Source: Colocasia esculenta
Taxonomy: Eukaryota; Streptophyta; Magnoliopsida; Alismatales; Araceae
NCBI GenBank assembly: GCA_014218235.1
Contig: CM024766.1
Coordinates: 74,389,207-74,453,206 of the forward strand
DNA length: 64,000 nucleotides
Direction of reading: 5' to 3'
Both the position numbers and the translations under genes were made by a program. The notes under the pieces were generated by a model that searched no databases, was not told the origin of the DNA, and was given only the letters and a program-made list of their open reading frames with translations. This document shows positions 1 through 11,400 of this stretch, piece by piece. The stretch's first letter is position 1; every line of letters starts with the position of its first letter.

Positions 1-715
1 TGATATTTCTCTAAGTCCATTCATAATGATTTCCTTATAAGACTAAAAAGTCATGATTGTTTCAAACAAGTCGATGTCGCAACGATTTCATAAGTTACCG
101 TAACGATTTCTTTAGGACTCGCAACGACTTGTCTGTCATAACGACTCTATAAGTTATCACAATGATTTCTTCAGAAAGCGCAACGACTTGTCTGTCATAA
201 CGACTCTATAAGTTATCGCAACGACTTCTTCAGAAAGCGTAACGACTTGCCTGTCGTAACGATTTCTTTAGAACTCGCAACGACTTGCCCATCGTAACGA
301 TTTCATAAGTTACCGTAACGATTTCTTTAGAACTCGCAACGACTTGCCCGTCGTAACAATTTCATAAGTTACCGTAACGATTTCTTTAGAACTCGCAACA
401 ACTTGCCCGTCGTAACGATTTCATAAGTTACCGTAACGATTTCTTTAGAACTTGCAATGACTTGCCTGTCGTAACGATTTCATAAGTTACCGTAACGATT
501 TCTTTAAGTGCTCATAACGATTTGCTTTGCACAGATTTCTTTAAGCGTTCATAACGATTTGCCTTGCACAAAGATTTCTTTAAGCGCCCACAATGATTTG
601 CTTTGCGCAACGATTTCTTTAGAGCTCATAACGACTTGATAAGTGTTCATAACGATTTGCTCTCTATAATGACTTGTTAGTATTCATAACGATTTCATAA
701 GTCATATAGACAACG
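1..715 (+). repeat. Tandem array of CGTAACGA-type units in copia-A LTR
   Basis: About a dozen imperfect units of roughly 59 bp repeat the words CGTAACGATTTC, TTTAGAACTCGCAACGACTT and CATAAGTTAC. Inside each unit CAACGACTT/CGTAACGA words occur in both polarities, so short hairpins are possible. The same array, reverse complemented, is in the other copia-A LTRs. The position upstream of the TATA-like site fits U3. It is probably an enhancer-like or methylation-target region; that role is inferred. Confidence 0.9.
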
Positions 716-1161
716 ACGTTACAGTTTATGTCAACTTGATTTTTATCTTATCTCTTGAAGCATTGACTAGTCAAAGTCACGCATATATCTATCTGTCACT
801 CCTGCATTTATGAGTTCTGAACGTATCTCTGCATGCATGCAGACAATATCGTCCATTATTGTGCTTACCCTGTATACATCTTTTAAAACAAGCTATTTGG
901 GATTGCTATTCTAGTGAATACTCACATCAACGTATACTGACAACAAGAGACAGTTTGAGTTGTCTACTGTCTAGCATTTAATGTGTGCAGGGTCCTGAAT
1001 ACTTTCTATCATACAACGTTGGACCTATAGACGTCAGAAGACCCTATCTCTTTGCGTGCTTAAATGGATAAAAGATAGTTGAAGCTTCCAAATGTCAAAC
1101 AGTTTAATGAATATCAATCCAAGAGACAACGGTTACTTCAATGGGACTATTTCAAATAAAA

Positions 1162-1171
1162 GATATAAATT
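1162..1171 (+). promoter_or_regulatory. TATA-like box of copia-A LTR
   Basis: GATATAAATT lies between the tandem array and the U5-side repeats and is conserved in all complete copia-A LTRs here (20243-20252 and 31364-31373 on the minus strand). Its use as the element promoter is inferred from position. Confidence 0.5.
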
Positions 1172-1426
1172 CAAACCAACGAAAAAGAGAAGATATATGA
1201 TATGGTATTCAAGTATTCAAATTCTTCAGCAAGAAGTCCAGAGCCAAGAACTTCATTCCACCTAGCTTTCGCTCTTTGCTCTCCACTTCGTAGTGAAAAT
1301 CTTGAGAGAGCTTGTGTAGTTCTGAGAGTGCTCCTAGCTTTGAGTTCTTCCTCTCAGTTCTAGTTGCTTCAGATCCTTGCTTGTCAAAAGCTTGATCTAG
1401 GGGCTTGAATTTCATTCATTCTCTTT

Positions 1427-1660
1427 GTGTTGTTCCCTTTGAGTGTGAAGGAAGACCTGGTGGAATCCAGGGTGTTGTTTCCCTTCGGGTGTGAAGGAAG
1501 ACCTGGTGGAGTATCCAGGGTGTTGTTGTTCCCTTCGAGTGTGAAGGAAGACCTGGTGGAATCCAGGGTGTTGTTTCCCTTCGGGTGTGAAAGAAGACCT
1601 GGTGGAGTATCCAGGGTGTTGTTGTTCCCTTCGGGTGTGAAGGAAGACCAGCTGAGCTGG
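1427..1660 (+). repeat. 47-49-bp tandem repeat in copia-A LTR downstream half
   Basis: Four units containing CCCTTCGGGTGTGAAGGAAG, then ACCTGGTGGA and TCCAGGGTGTTG. Units alternate between a GAATCC and a GAGTATCC form, suggesting duplication of a dimer. The LTRs at 19533 and 30655 have about three units and the one at 63160 has about one, so copy number varies between insertions. The 83-codon open frame over this stretch is a by-product of the repeat. Confidence 0.85.
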
Positions 1661-1934
1661 GTGTTGTTGCGTCCTTAGGGGGACTGTACCCTAGTTAGTG
1701 AAATCCTGAGTTGTTGCTCAGTGACTGGACGTAGGACTCCTAAGGAGGGGAGGTCCGAACCAGGATAATCCTTGTGTTGTGTGATTGACTTCTTTGTGTG
1801 TTTGATATTTAAACTAACAGTCACTAACCTCCTTCGAAGAACGTTTGTGTGAATGTTTTTAGTTACAGGTATCTTCTAGATTAATTTTTAAAAGACCCAC
1901 TCACCCCCCCTCTGGGCTCGTCAACTGGGCAACA

Positions 1935-4494
1935 GCTCCGAGTCAGAGTGCACTAACTCCTGGGTGTCCTCTGTCTCTCCTGAAATATTAAGCAAGTATG
2001 AGTCTACAAGACCCAGTAACTCACATGAAAGATAGTTCAAGATATTATCTATATAATAGGTTTAAAACATGGTAACATATTTCTTTCACATTCTTGATAT
2101 CATATAGCTCTTCTTACTAACATGATTCTAAGTCCTTTAGCAATTAATCTTTACATAGCATGGTTATTTATCATGGAAACAAAACATTTCATGTAGTGCA
2201 TATCACTTACATCTCATAAAATATGCAATTGATCTAAACATATTCCTATGCATAGCATGCAATCAAATTTTTCATGGTATATGCTTACTATCATGCAACA
2301 TGTAAACAATTTCAAGTACTTTTGACTCATATCATGTAACATGCAATTTAGTCATTATGTAGCAGGTAGTCATGTAGTATGTAAAACAAATGACATGTAG
2401 TTCATGTGGCATGTAACATGTAGACATTTATCATGTAGACATGTACTTCATATAACAAGTGGTTCATGTAGTTGTCGAGACATAGCCCACACTACGAATA
2501 GAGATCATATAGTCATATAGTCATTCACTTATCACCCAGGCAAAGCAGTGATGAACTCATGGTCATTGCTCAATACCGGGGAAAGCCCTTCCCACCTTAA
2601 CCAGTAGAACATGTCTACCTCCAGGTTTCAATCCGTTGCCCACGGATTCATGTAGTCAATTCATTTAGGTGAACCATGACCATAGGGGCATTCCATGGTG
2701 TAGTTCCTTGTAGTCATCTCTATCATAGCAATGTCCTTTTTGGACAATTCGTTTCAGATGCATTAATGTATAAAATCATGCAATCTACATTTTCATACAT
2801 TTATTTCATGCTCTTTCATACATTCATGCATAATTTATCAAAATGACAACGCAATATCTCATAGCATGCCTTTCTCAGTTCTGAAATTAAACTTTACTGT
2901 AAAACAGAAACCTAGTATGGTACTAATTATATCACATCCATTCATACACATATTCTCATCTTTATTTAAATTTTATATGCACTCTGCCATTCAGAAAATC
3001 ATAGAAATATGTATAAAGGTCTAAAAATCCCGGAATTTTGATAGTAAATCTGATTCGTATTATACCATGCACACGCAAACTTTCATAATTTTCCGAGCCC
3101 TGTAAATATTTTTCATAATTATATTCCATCAGTTTAAGCTAACTAACATGGTACAACAGTGAGGAAAATCATGCAATTTCTATTCTAGAACTGAATACAG
3201 TAGGTATGTAGTTTCATCTCAAGTATTACAAACTTAAATTTTAACATTCAAACTTGAATCATGTTTGCCATCTTTTCACTTTTCCTTTATAAATTCCATT
3301 CGAATGCAAAAGAATAACCATTCATAAGTACCTATAGTCTACACATTATTCTAATGACCTGTCCATAGTTTAACATTACTGAAACATACAAAACATCACC
3401 TGGCCGAAACCTCATACAAGCATGAATCACAGATAAGCAAATAAAATCAGATTTCAGGAATTTACATCACTGATAATCTTAACGGCCAAATATGTGGTGT
3501 TTACATCAAGTTAACGTCCACACAACCTTTCATTAACATCAGTAGACGGTGGCACATAGCGCCGTTAACATATAGTAGACTGTCACAAAACATGTCATTT
3601 ACATGAAATAAATGGCAGTCGATACTGTCGTTTACACAAACTAAACGGCAGATGATCTAGATGTTAAGTTCTTGCGCCCAGAAAACACATAAACTTCACA
3701 TAAAATGACAGGACTTCTACCCTTTCTCGCACGTTATTTTCATGGTTTAAAAATTTGTAAAAATGTTAAAACTAAAGACTAATCTATCATAAACCAATCC
3801 CTCATATCACTAGCCTCTAACCCTCCTTCTGGAGTGATGAAAAAAATCCGAAGAAGCCTGCCTTGGCAGTAAGGCAGTCCTCCTCTCTGGTTTCAATCGC
3901 TCAAAATCCACCTCTAGCGCAGCTCCCCCACTTGGAGAAGCTTCTAACCTCGATGCTGAACATTCCTCCTTGGTCCAGAAAGCTTCAAATCGTACGAACA
4001 AGCTCTACAAACCCTTTTTCTCGGCCCTCCTTTCTCTCTTCTCAACCAGTGCGAAAACTCTCTCTCTCTAATGCCGAATCCGGGTCTTAAAAGGATTCCC
4101 ACGCCTTGCCCAGACCTAACAGTAGCCCTAGGATTATAAACGCACCATAACTTCACATTAAACACTCTGGAAATGGCCGATTTATCTCCCCCGAAACGAT
4201 AACATCAAAAATAGGCAAGTCAGGTTAACGTCAACCTCAGTAGCCGTCAGCCTTGATGTAGACGTCCATCAATCAAGTTGTCTACATCCTTGCCCAGAAA
4301 ATCCAATATTCTAGAAAATAATAAACGACACAAGAAACTGTCATTGACAAGAAGTAAATGGCAGACGATCTTGCCGCTAATAGCTGTCAACGCTGGCAGA
4401 TGTTGACGCCAAGTTCAACACAGAATAGCTTACAACTACATGCAGAAATATACATACAATTGCAATATAAATTTCAATAAAATTCTAGGGCACT
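1935..4494 (-). mobile_element. Truncated long gypsy-type LTR (same superfamily as 34095-37373)
   Basis: No coding capacity. On the minus strand it starts TGTAGTGCCCTAGAATTTT (from 4494), like the TGTAAGACCCTCGAATTTT start of the long LTRs at 37373 and 56731. A block near 2530-2760 (pairs of 'cctccagg' and 'cccaccttaaccagtag', then 'ccttgtag') parallels 35280-35480 and 47680-47840. 'gcaagtatgagtctacaagacccagtaactcacatg' related words near 1995-2030 parallel the segment near 34520-34560. It is therefore a diverged relative. Its 3' end lies beyond the copia-A LTR to the left. Bases 4495-4499 (TTTGT) would be one target-duplication copy; the partner is off the window. Confidence 0.7.
3592..3651. 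repeat. Short imperfect inverted-repeat units in truncated LTR
   Basis: Two adjacent units, 3592-3618 and 3625-3651, each run from a TGTC(A/G)TTTACA arm to a TAAA(T/C)GGCAG arm and can fold as a hairpin. A third lies at 4338-4364 and a weaker relative near 3565-3585. The spacing suggests a repeated cis element in U3. Function unknown. Confidence 0.5.
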
Positions 4495-4939
4495 ACATTT
4501 GTAGTCATTGATTCTTATTTGGGGCATGCTACGACCAGGCTCAAGGGCGTCCTGCGGGGAACTATCCCACCACTCTTTGCCATGTCCCTATTCTTCACTT
4601 TGGCTCATTTGCTTTTCTATATTTTTCTTCATTTCTTTATTTTGCAAGCTTAATTGACCGTCTCTATTTGAGACTTCATTCACACATGATCTATCCCCCT
4701 TCCTGTATTCAAACTAGCGATCCTTTTGCCCCTACGCTTCGTCCAAATAAGACGAGAATAGACCTTCACATAACCTACCCAGGGGCAAAGCAGGAACACA
4801 TCTGTCAAGAGGACACTCGACCGTGGGTTGTCGTGTTGTGTGTGTTGACTCAACAGAGGGGTTATTTAACAACCATAAAAGGATAAAAGACCCCAAGACT
4901 ATTGGTACTCTTTGTACAGTAGTGTTGCTATAGAAACTC

Positions 4940-6300
4940 TTAAGGCTAGAATCTTTTGAGATATAAACCATTCCACGGGTGAGAGAGCTCCTCACCATCG
5001 ACATTTATTAGCCTATAGGCATTCCCAAGGTACACTTCTTTGATTACATATGGACCTTCCCAATTAGCTTGCAATTTCAACCGAGGACCTCTAGATTTTA
5101 TGAAAATTCACTTCAAAACCATGTCTACTTCTTGAAATTTGCATTCAATCACTTTCTTGTGAAAAGATCTTGAGAGTCTCTTTTGATATGAAAGCACATG
5201 ATCGGCTGCGGCCAGATGTCGTTCGTCTAAGAGTTCCAGCTGTGTAAGTAACGCCTCTCGACATTCATCTAGATTAAGTTCTTTGTCCAGTTGTACCCTT
5301 AGTGAAGGAATAAGTATCTCATATGGAACTACCACCTCCATCCCATAAGTAAGTGAAAAGGAAGTTTGGCATGTGGGCGTGCGAACGGAGGTATGGTAGG
5401 CCCATAGAGCCTCGATCAATTTCTCAGGCCAATCAGCAAATTTATGGGACTCACAAATTTTCTTTAAAATTTTCAAAAGTGTTTTATTTGTGGCTTCAGC
5501 TTGGTCATTGCCCTATGGATAATATGGAGACAAATGATGCAAAGAAATATAGAATTTCTTACATAAGTCCTGAAGTTCTTACGATATGAACTGGGGTCCA
5601 TTGTCGGTGACGATGCCGCTTGGCACTCCAAGCCGTGAAATGATGTTCTTCATGATGAATCGGTAAACGATTGATCCTTTGATTTCTGTAAATGCTTCAG
5701 CCTCGGCCCACTTGGTGAAATACTCAGTAGCAGTGAGGATGAATGATTTCTGTTTCATTTGAGCATTAGCATCACCAAGGGGTCCAATAATATCAAAGGC
5801 CCACATGGAGAAAGGCCAAGGAGATGATAGTTGATGTAAGGAGGAAGATGGAGCATGGATCTTGTCGGCATGAAGTTGGAACTTGACACACCTACGAACG
5901 TAGATGGCACAATCTTCTTCTAAGGTTGGCCAACAATAGCCCTGCCTAAGGATCTTCTTGGCTAGCATTTGGCTATTCACATGCCCTCCACACTCACTGG
6001 CGTGTGCTCCTTCCACTACTTTTTCAAGCCTCTTTTTCAGGCAAGCACCTAAGTAGCATTCCGTTTAGGGCACATCTGTATAAAACTTCTCCAACAATGG
6101 TGTATCTTAATGATGCCCTATAGATAACTCTTCTATCTTCTGGGATGGTACCGTCCTTGCAATATTGCGCAATCTCATGGTACCATGGTCTTTCTTCTTC
6201 CATTATTTCTCCTAGCTCCATAAGCATCACTTCCTTCGCTTATCTTTTCTCTTCCTTCACTATTAAAGAACTCCTAAGATTATTAAACCAAGGGTCCTGA
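4940..6300 (-). pseudogene. Tat-element integrase (decayed)
   Basis: Encodes an integrase that would insert the element cDNA. In order: a zinc-binding domain at about 5850-6015 with GAHASECGGH and YVRRCVKF, where the last zinc-ligand Cys is replaced by Phe; a catalytic core with FDIIGP (first Asp), VTDNGPQF (second Asp) and, near 5500, QAEATNK (the Glu); then the C-terminal part through about 4950, where residues like LKLQANWEGPYVI and HPWNGLYLKRF are readable. A TAG at 5513-5515 stands where YPQGN is expected, and frameshifts separate the pieces 5108-5476, 5579-6016 and 6024-6230. No chromodomain was recognised. Inactive. Confidence 0.85.
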
Positions 6301-6745
6301 GTTTATGGTGCTTCTAACCTCTGGACAATGATAGTCTCAACACTCTGGCTGACGGGGAAGGAGAGGGATGAGGCTAAAGACGCCAAGGCGTCGGCCAAGA
6401 TATTCTAAGAGCGAGGAGTGTGAATATAGATGATCTTGTTGAATTTCCTAGCTAGGAGTGTGACCAAATCTTGATAAGGCTTGAGCTTAGGGTCACGAGT
6501 GCGGTAAGTAGAAAGGACCTTACGAAGGACGAGCTGAGAGTCTTCTATGACCTTGATTTGATGCGCGCCTAGGAGATAGGCATGTTTGAGACCAGCTAGG
6601 AGACCCTCATACTCAAAAATGTTGTTGGTGGCAGGGAACTGGAGTTGATATGCCAAGGGAATGGTGATTCCTTCTGGGGTGAGCTAAATAGCACCTATGC
6701 TCTATCCCCTAGAATTTAGAGCTCCATCAAAATCAAGTGACCAGA
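6301..6745 (-). pseudogene. Tat-element second (archaeal-type) RNase H
   Basis: The minus strand reads a DFDGA motif near 6715, then PATNNIFEYEGLLAGL, KVIEDSQLVL and YRTRDPKLKPYQ. This is the pattern of the additional RNase H that Tat-lineage gypsy elements carry behind their normal RNase H. The usual AEYE is FEYE here. Stops interrupt it near 6685 and 6400. It is followed by the integrase segment and preceded by the ordinary RNase H. The role (RNA strand removal during reverse transcription) comes from the family; this copy is broken. Confidence 0.8.
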
Positions 6746-7290
6746 AGGAATCGCGAGAGATAAGTGACAGGTTTTCATCAGGAAAATCTTCTTGGACTGT
6801 GTCACTAGGAGGAAGAGGAAGATGAGCAAGATGCTTAGCAATTCCTGGACAACAAGGGTCATGTGAAACTGAGATAGGAAGCTTTGCCAGCGTGCCAATC
6901 TATCGGTAAGGACTGGCTTCTCTAAGACGTATGTAATGGGATCCATCATAGAAATCAAGCTCACCTGATGGGCTAGGAACTAGTGCTTTAATTTCTGTAC
7001 TACCCACACTAGCACTGGACAAGTTTTCTCCATGGCAGTGAGCTTGAGCTCAGCAGGATTGAATAACCTAGACAAGTAGTAGACTGCCCTTTCTTTACCA
7101 GTTTCATCATGTTGTGCAAGGATAGCTCCTAGGGAGTCCTCAATAGTCGACAGATATAAGATTAGGGGTTTTCGTGGAACGGGAGCCGGCAGCATGTGCG
7201 GATTCATCAGATAGTTCTTGAGTTCATCGAAGGCTTCTTGGCATTTAGCATTCCATTCAAATTTTACCCCTTCCTTCAACAACTCATAGA
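6746..7290 (-). pseudogene. Tat-element RNase H (first)
   Basis: The frame at 6980-7282 reads FDELKNYLMNPHMLPAPVP, then LILYLSTIEDSLGAILAQ, RAVYYLSRLF and LTAMEKTCPVLVWVVQKL, the connection/RNase H region following a gypsy RT. The usual YYLSRTL and E-x-x-C motifs are recognisable. It continues, with frameshift, into 6716-6964. It belongs to the same polyprotein as the neighbouring RT and is interrupted by stops. Confidence 0.8.
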
Positions 7291-8424
7291 AGGGACGACA
7301 TCTTTGGGAATGTTGAGAAATAATCTCCTTATGAACTATAGTCGACCAATCAATCCTCGAAGCTCAGATATGTACTTAGGAGGAGGCATCTCACCTATTG
7401 CCTTGGCCTTGTTTGGGTCTATTTGAATCCCCCACTTATTGACTATAAACCCTAAAAGCTTGCCCGAGTAGACCCCAAATACACACTTCTTAGGATTCAT
7501 CTTCAATTGATATTCTAGTGCGCGTTGGAATACCTTGGCTAGTACGGAGGAGTGTCCACCTCTGGTTCAAGACTTCACCACAATGTCATCCATGTAAACC
7601 TCAACATGAATATGGATCATATTATGGAATATAGCCAACATTGCCCTTTAATAAGTGGCACCGACATTCTTCAATCCAAATGGCATAACCACATAGCAAT
7701 AAGTTCCCCAGGGCGTGGTGAAGGATGTTTTCTCTTGGTCTTCTGGGGCTAGACGAATCTGATTATAACTTGAATATCCATCCATGAATGAAAGAGTTTG
7801 AAACCCAGCAATATTGTCAATTAAAACATCTAGATGAGGCAATGGGAAATCATATTTAGGACATGCACGATTTAAGTCCCGGAAGTCTATGCAGATCTAC
7901 ACCCTTCCATCCTTTTTCATAACCGGGACTTTGTTGGCCATCCAAAGAGGATAGAGCATCACACGGATGAAACGAGCTTGGTGTAGTTTGTCAATCTCCT
8001 CCTTCATCATCAATGCAATATGAGGGTGGAATCATCTCAATTTCTGCGTAACGGTTCTTGCCACTGGTTTGAATATCAACCTATGTTCCACTATCACGGG
8101 GTCAATCCCAGGCATGTCCTCGTATGACCAAGCAAACGAATCTTTGTAATCCCTCAAAATCTCGATAAGCACTTCTTCTTCCTCAGGAGGGAGACTAGAA
8201 GCTATGGTTAACAGTCTGGGTTCCTCAGTTGTCCTGATATTAACCTTCTTGGTAGGTTCATCCACTGTCGAGGTAGGCTCATCAAATATCCTCAAGCCGC
8301 TAGCGTACATTTCGGAAGCATCCTCTACCTCACTATCTTCTTTATCTGCTAGTTCCTCATAATTCATGATTTCATAAACTCCGAATCCATTGTCTAGCCA
8401 CTTCTCTTCATGTTGAGCTTCTAT
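7291..8424 (-). pseudogene. Tat-element reverse transcriptase and upstream linker
   Basis: The frame from 8424 to 8032 is the linker (acidic, with FAWSYEDMPGIDP, the usual approach to RT). RT follows with FRDLNRACP near 7880, SFMDGYSSYNQI and TTPWGTYCYVVMPFGLKN at 7648-7800, and the catalytic YMDD at 7585-7596, still intact. In-frame stops include TGA after KLR near 8032 (Arg expected), TAG before ICIDF near 7900 (Gln expected), TAA after GATY at 7648 (Gln expected) and TGA after VVKS near 7570 (Arg expected). At 8424 the reading frame runs on into 33025 once the plus-strand gypsy insertion is removed. Confidence 0.88.
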
Positions 8425-11400
8425 TGTAACGTCGCAACTTTTCGATTTGTAGTTTAATAGGTTTGGTGGCCAGTGTATGGCCCAATAATATGTTTTTGGC
8501 TGCTTGAGCAGGTTGTGTGAGGTTGGGGGCCGGGAAACCGAGCCTAACTAACCTCTGGTGTGCCTTTCATGAACGTGACCAACATAGGCATCACGTTTTT
8601 GAAACACAACCCGCTTCCCCGTTGCGATTTAGGCACTGTCTCCCTGGACGAGCATCTGCATGCGCACCACGTGTCGCATGAAGGGGCGTCGCATTTAAAT
8701 TGTGACAGACCATGAATGTCGTGATTTAAATGCGACGGCGCGACCCGTCATGATTTCAACTATGAGTTTGTGTTGGCCGAACCCTGGTCAAACAGTTCAA
8801 GAAACAGTTGTTGGGCTGAGGGAAGGCTTACTGTGGATATTCCGGGAGATTCGGCATTTGCGGCATGCATATTGGCGTGTTACCTTCGTGAGGAAGCTTT
8901 TTAGAGCGCGAGAAATGCTAGGGCAATGCCGTTCTACGCATTCTTCATACTCCTTGTGTGGTAGGGGAATTCTACTCTGTTTTGAGTTAAATGGATCGTG
9001 ATTAATGTGTTTAATGCATGGGATGGGTTAAGTTGAGTAGCAAGCATGTGTAGGCTTTCATTTGAATGCAAATATCCATGTTTTAGGGCTGTATAGGGTG
9101 GTTTCTATGATTTCTGGAAATGGGGTTTTGGGTGGGGTTTCTCGGCTAAAAAGGCGACGAAACTAGTCGTCGGGTTTTGAACACGACAAGGTGTCATATA
9201 GGGATTCAGTCTTTAAGACGACGGTTCTCCCCGTTGCGATTTGGCCTTCAATTGGCGACATTTCTGTCCATCGCATTTTAGAAGGCAGCCACCCGACCCT
9301 TGACTTGACTGCATGATGCCATGAGCTACTTCCAGGCTTCCAGCTATGGGTCTATATGACTGTTAATTTATGTATTATGTGTATGCGGTGCATTGACGCG
9401 TTGTGATCGGAAATGTCGAGTTTGCATGGTTTGTGTTTACATGGCAAGTCGGGTATACGACGCCTTCTATGGTTACCTCTCGAGTCGGGTACCCTAGGTT
9501 CTCTGTGAGCTAGACACATAGTGCTCGGGGTTTGTCCCGGTACAGTGTGAGTACCGTCGAGGTCTGTGTCATCTTTCTGGACACCCTCATTCCTTAGCTT
9601 GAGTTGTACGTCTGGCGGAGGGAAAGACGACAGTGGGACAGCGACTTGTGTGTTGTGGTTGTTCTTGCTCGCTTGTAATGCGCTCTTGGTTGCGGGACGG
9701 ACACCAGTAGACATATGGTCCCCAGCTAGTCCTGTTTTCAGTGCCTCACTTTAGGGAGCTTGGGCCGGAGTCCTTAAAGGTGCCAGGCATGGAGCTGCAG
9801 TGGGGTGTGTTGAGCAACTACCCCTAAGAATTTTAGAGATTTTCTTAATATTTATAAACAATGTTTTTTCTATGACAAATCTTTAAATATATGTTTTTCA
9901 AAGTAGATATACCACAAAATTCTATACAAATAAAATTCATGAATACTCAAAAATTTCTAAGGCCACAGACTACTTCTATAGACTACTGAATTCGACTGAT
10001 GCCTTTGACTGCAAAATCTGACTCCTTCAGAAACTCAGTTAAAAGTCTTGAAATTTTTCTAAGTCCACAACTTTGCATAACATTCGACTCGTACAGCCGA
10101 ATGTTTCCTTACTCTGTATTCGACTGATGACTCCGACTGGTACAGTCGAATGCTTCATAAATCCTTAGCACTCCATTCGACTACTACCTTCAGCTCATAG
10201 AGCCAAATGTTTTCTTACGCTTGATTCGACTGATATCTTCGACTGCCACAGTCGAATACCTTAGAAATCAATACATAATATTCGACTGCTGTAGTCGAAT
10301 TACCTTGTTTTCTCAGAAGTCGAATCACTTGATCTTTTCTCTACTGAAGTCGAATCATTCCTATTTCTTCAGTCGAATTATCTGTTCTTATGCATTCGAC
10401 TTCAAGATTAGTTCTTGTACATTCGACTTCACTGTCAGTTTTGTGCTTGTACTTTTTACCTCATTGTCAGTTCTATCTTGAAATATAAAAGACTATTAAA
10501 TCTATTTTGATTCTTAAATATCCTAGACATAACTTCTTTGTAAGATGTTTGTTGTATCTTACTAAAACCTCAGAATATTATTATTTTAATATTCCCCTGA
10601 CAAGACATGACATATTATATTTAAAATATTCATCCTGTGCAAAACTTTTTCTAAAATGCTTTTTTGAGCTCTATAAGTCTTGATGTCCTTGCTTCAGTTT
10701 ATTAGACTCATAAGACACAAAGCATTTATGAATATCTCAGGCGCATGGCATCTGATTGTCTCACCTACCACTGACAGACCCATGCTTCACCTTTTCAGCA
10801 TAATCTGTCTGCTTTTCTTTTCTGAAAAATTTTGTGGGATACTAGGTTCCATACTTTCTTTCATACTAAAACTGACCCACCTACCACAAAGGTATGGAGA
10901 TACATTTCTCTTTGTCTTGTCCTTGTAACAGGCATTAATTGGAGCATATGTTTAACATGTCTTTTTCTCATAACAGCTTTATAAGAGCTTATCTTCTAGC
11001 TGTGGACAACTGCTCCTCTTCTAAAGACCTTGGGAACATGCAAGTTTCAAGATCTCCTGGACAAAGTCTTCAAGATCCAAAGGATCCCAAAAACTCTCTT
11101 CAAACGGATAAATTGCAAACAATCACCAAGCTCCAACGGCTATCTTCTTCAAATGGCTATATTTTAAAGATTATAAAAGAAGCTCAATAGAGAGACTGCA
11201 AAAGGATATATACACACCAGATACACAGAAGTGCATGCAAGCCAATTCTCCTGAAAAGCTTCATTCGAATCATTCAAAGCTCTCTCTCAAGCCTTCCTGC
11301 TAGCAACAGTCGGAGAGCTCCACTTCAGAAAATTTTCTTCTGAAGTTCTGTGTTGGGTGGGAATTTTAATTGTGATATTTTCTTCAAGTCCACCCTTGTT

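Larger units (their letters stand above)
1..1934 (+). mobile_element. Copia-A-family LTR, 3' part (solo LTR or element end), truncated by window edge
   Basis: This is the reverse complement of the LTRs at 19533-21778 and 30655-32898. It shares the CGTTACG-type tandem array, the TATA-like site, the 47-49-bp repeats and the terminal block reading CACCCCCCCTCTGGGC and ending CAACTGGGCAACA at 1934. The first roughly 200 bases of the LTR lie left of the window. No tRNA primer site follows the LTR end, so this is either the 3' LTR of an element or a solo LTR. The sequence after it (GCTCC onward) looks like the interior of a long gypsy-type LTR, so this copy seems nested in that LTR. The left target duplication cannot be checked. 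Confidence 0.9.
4495..8424 (-). mobile_element. Tat-lineage Ty3/gypsy element, 3' segment (segment 3 of 3)
   Basis: This holds the end of the pol linker, RT, RNase H, a second RNase H and integrase, all on the minus strand. The lineage call rests on the second RNase H after the first one and on the RT motif order. It continues at 33021-33201 and 58679-63159 after removal of the two insertions, with the reading frame unbroken at both junctions. Bases 4495-4939 are non-coding 3' sequence downstream of pol; I could not identify a polypurine tract or Tat LTR there before the truncated long LTR begins. Confidence 0.85.

Noticed and set aside
1..715. Regularly spaced repeats resembling a CRISPR array
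   Set aside because: The units are contiguous and imperfect with no unique spacers, and the same array sits inside plant LTRs three times.
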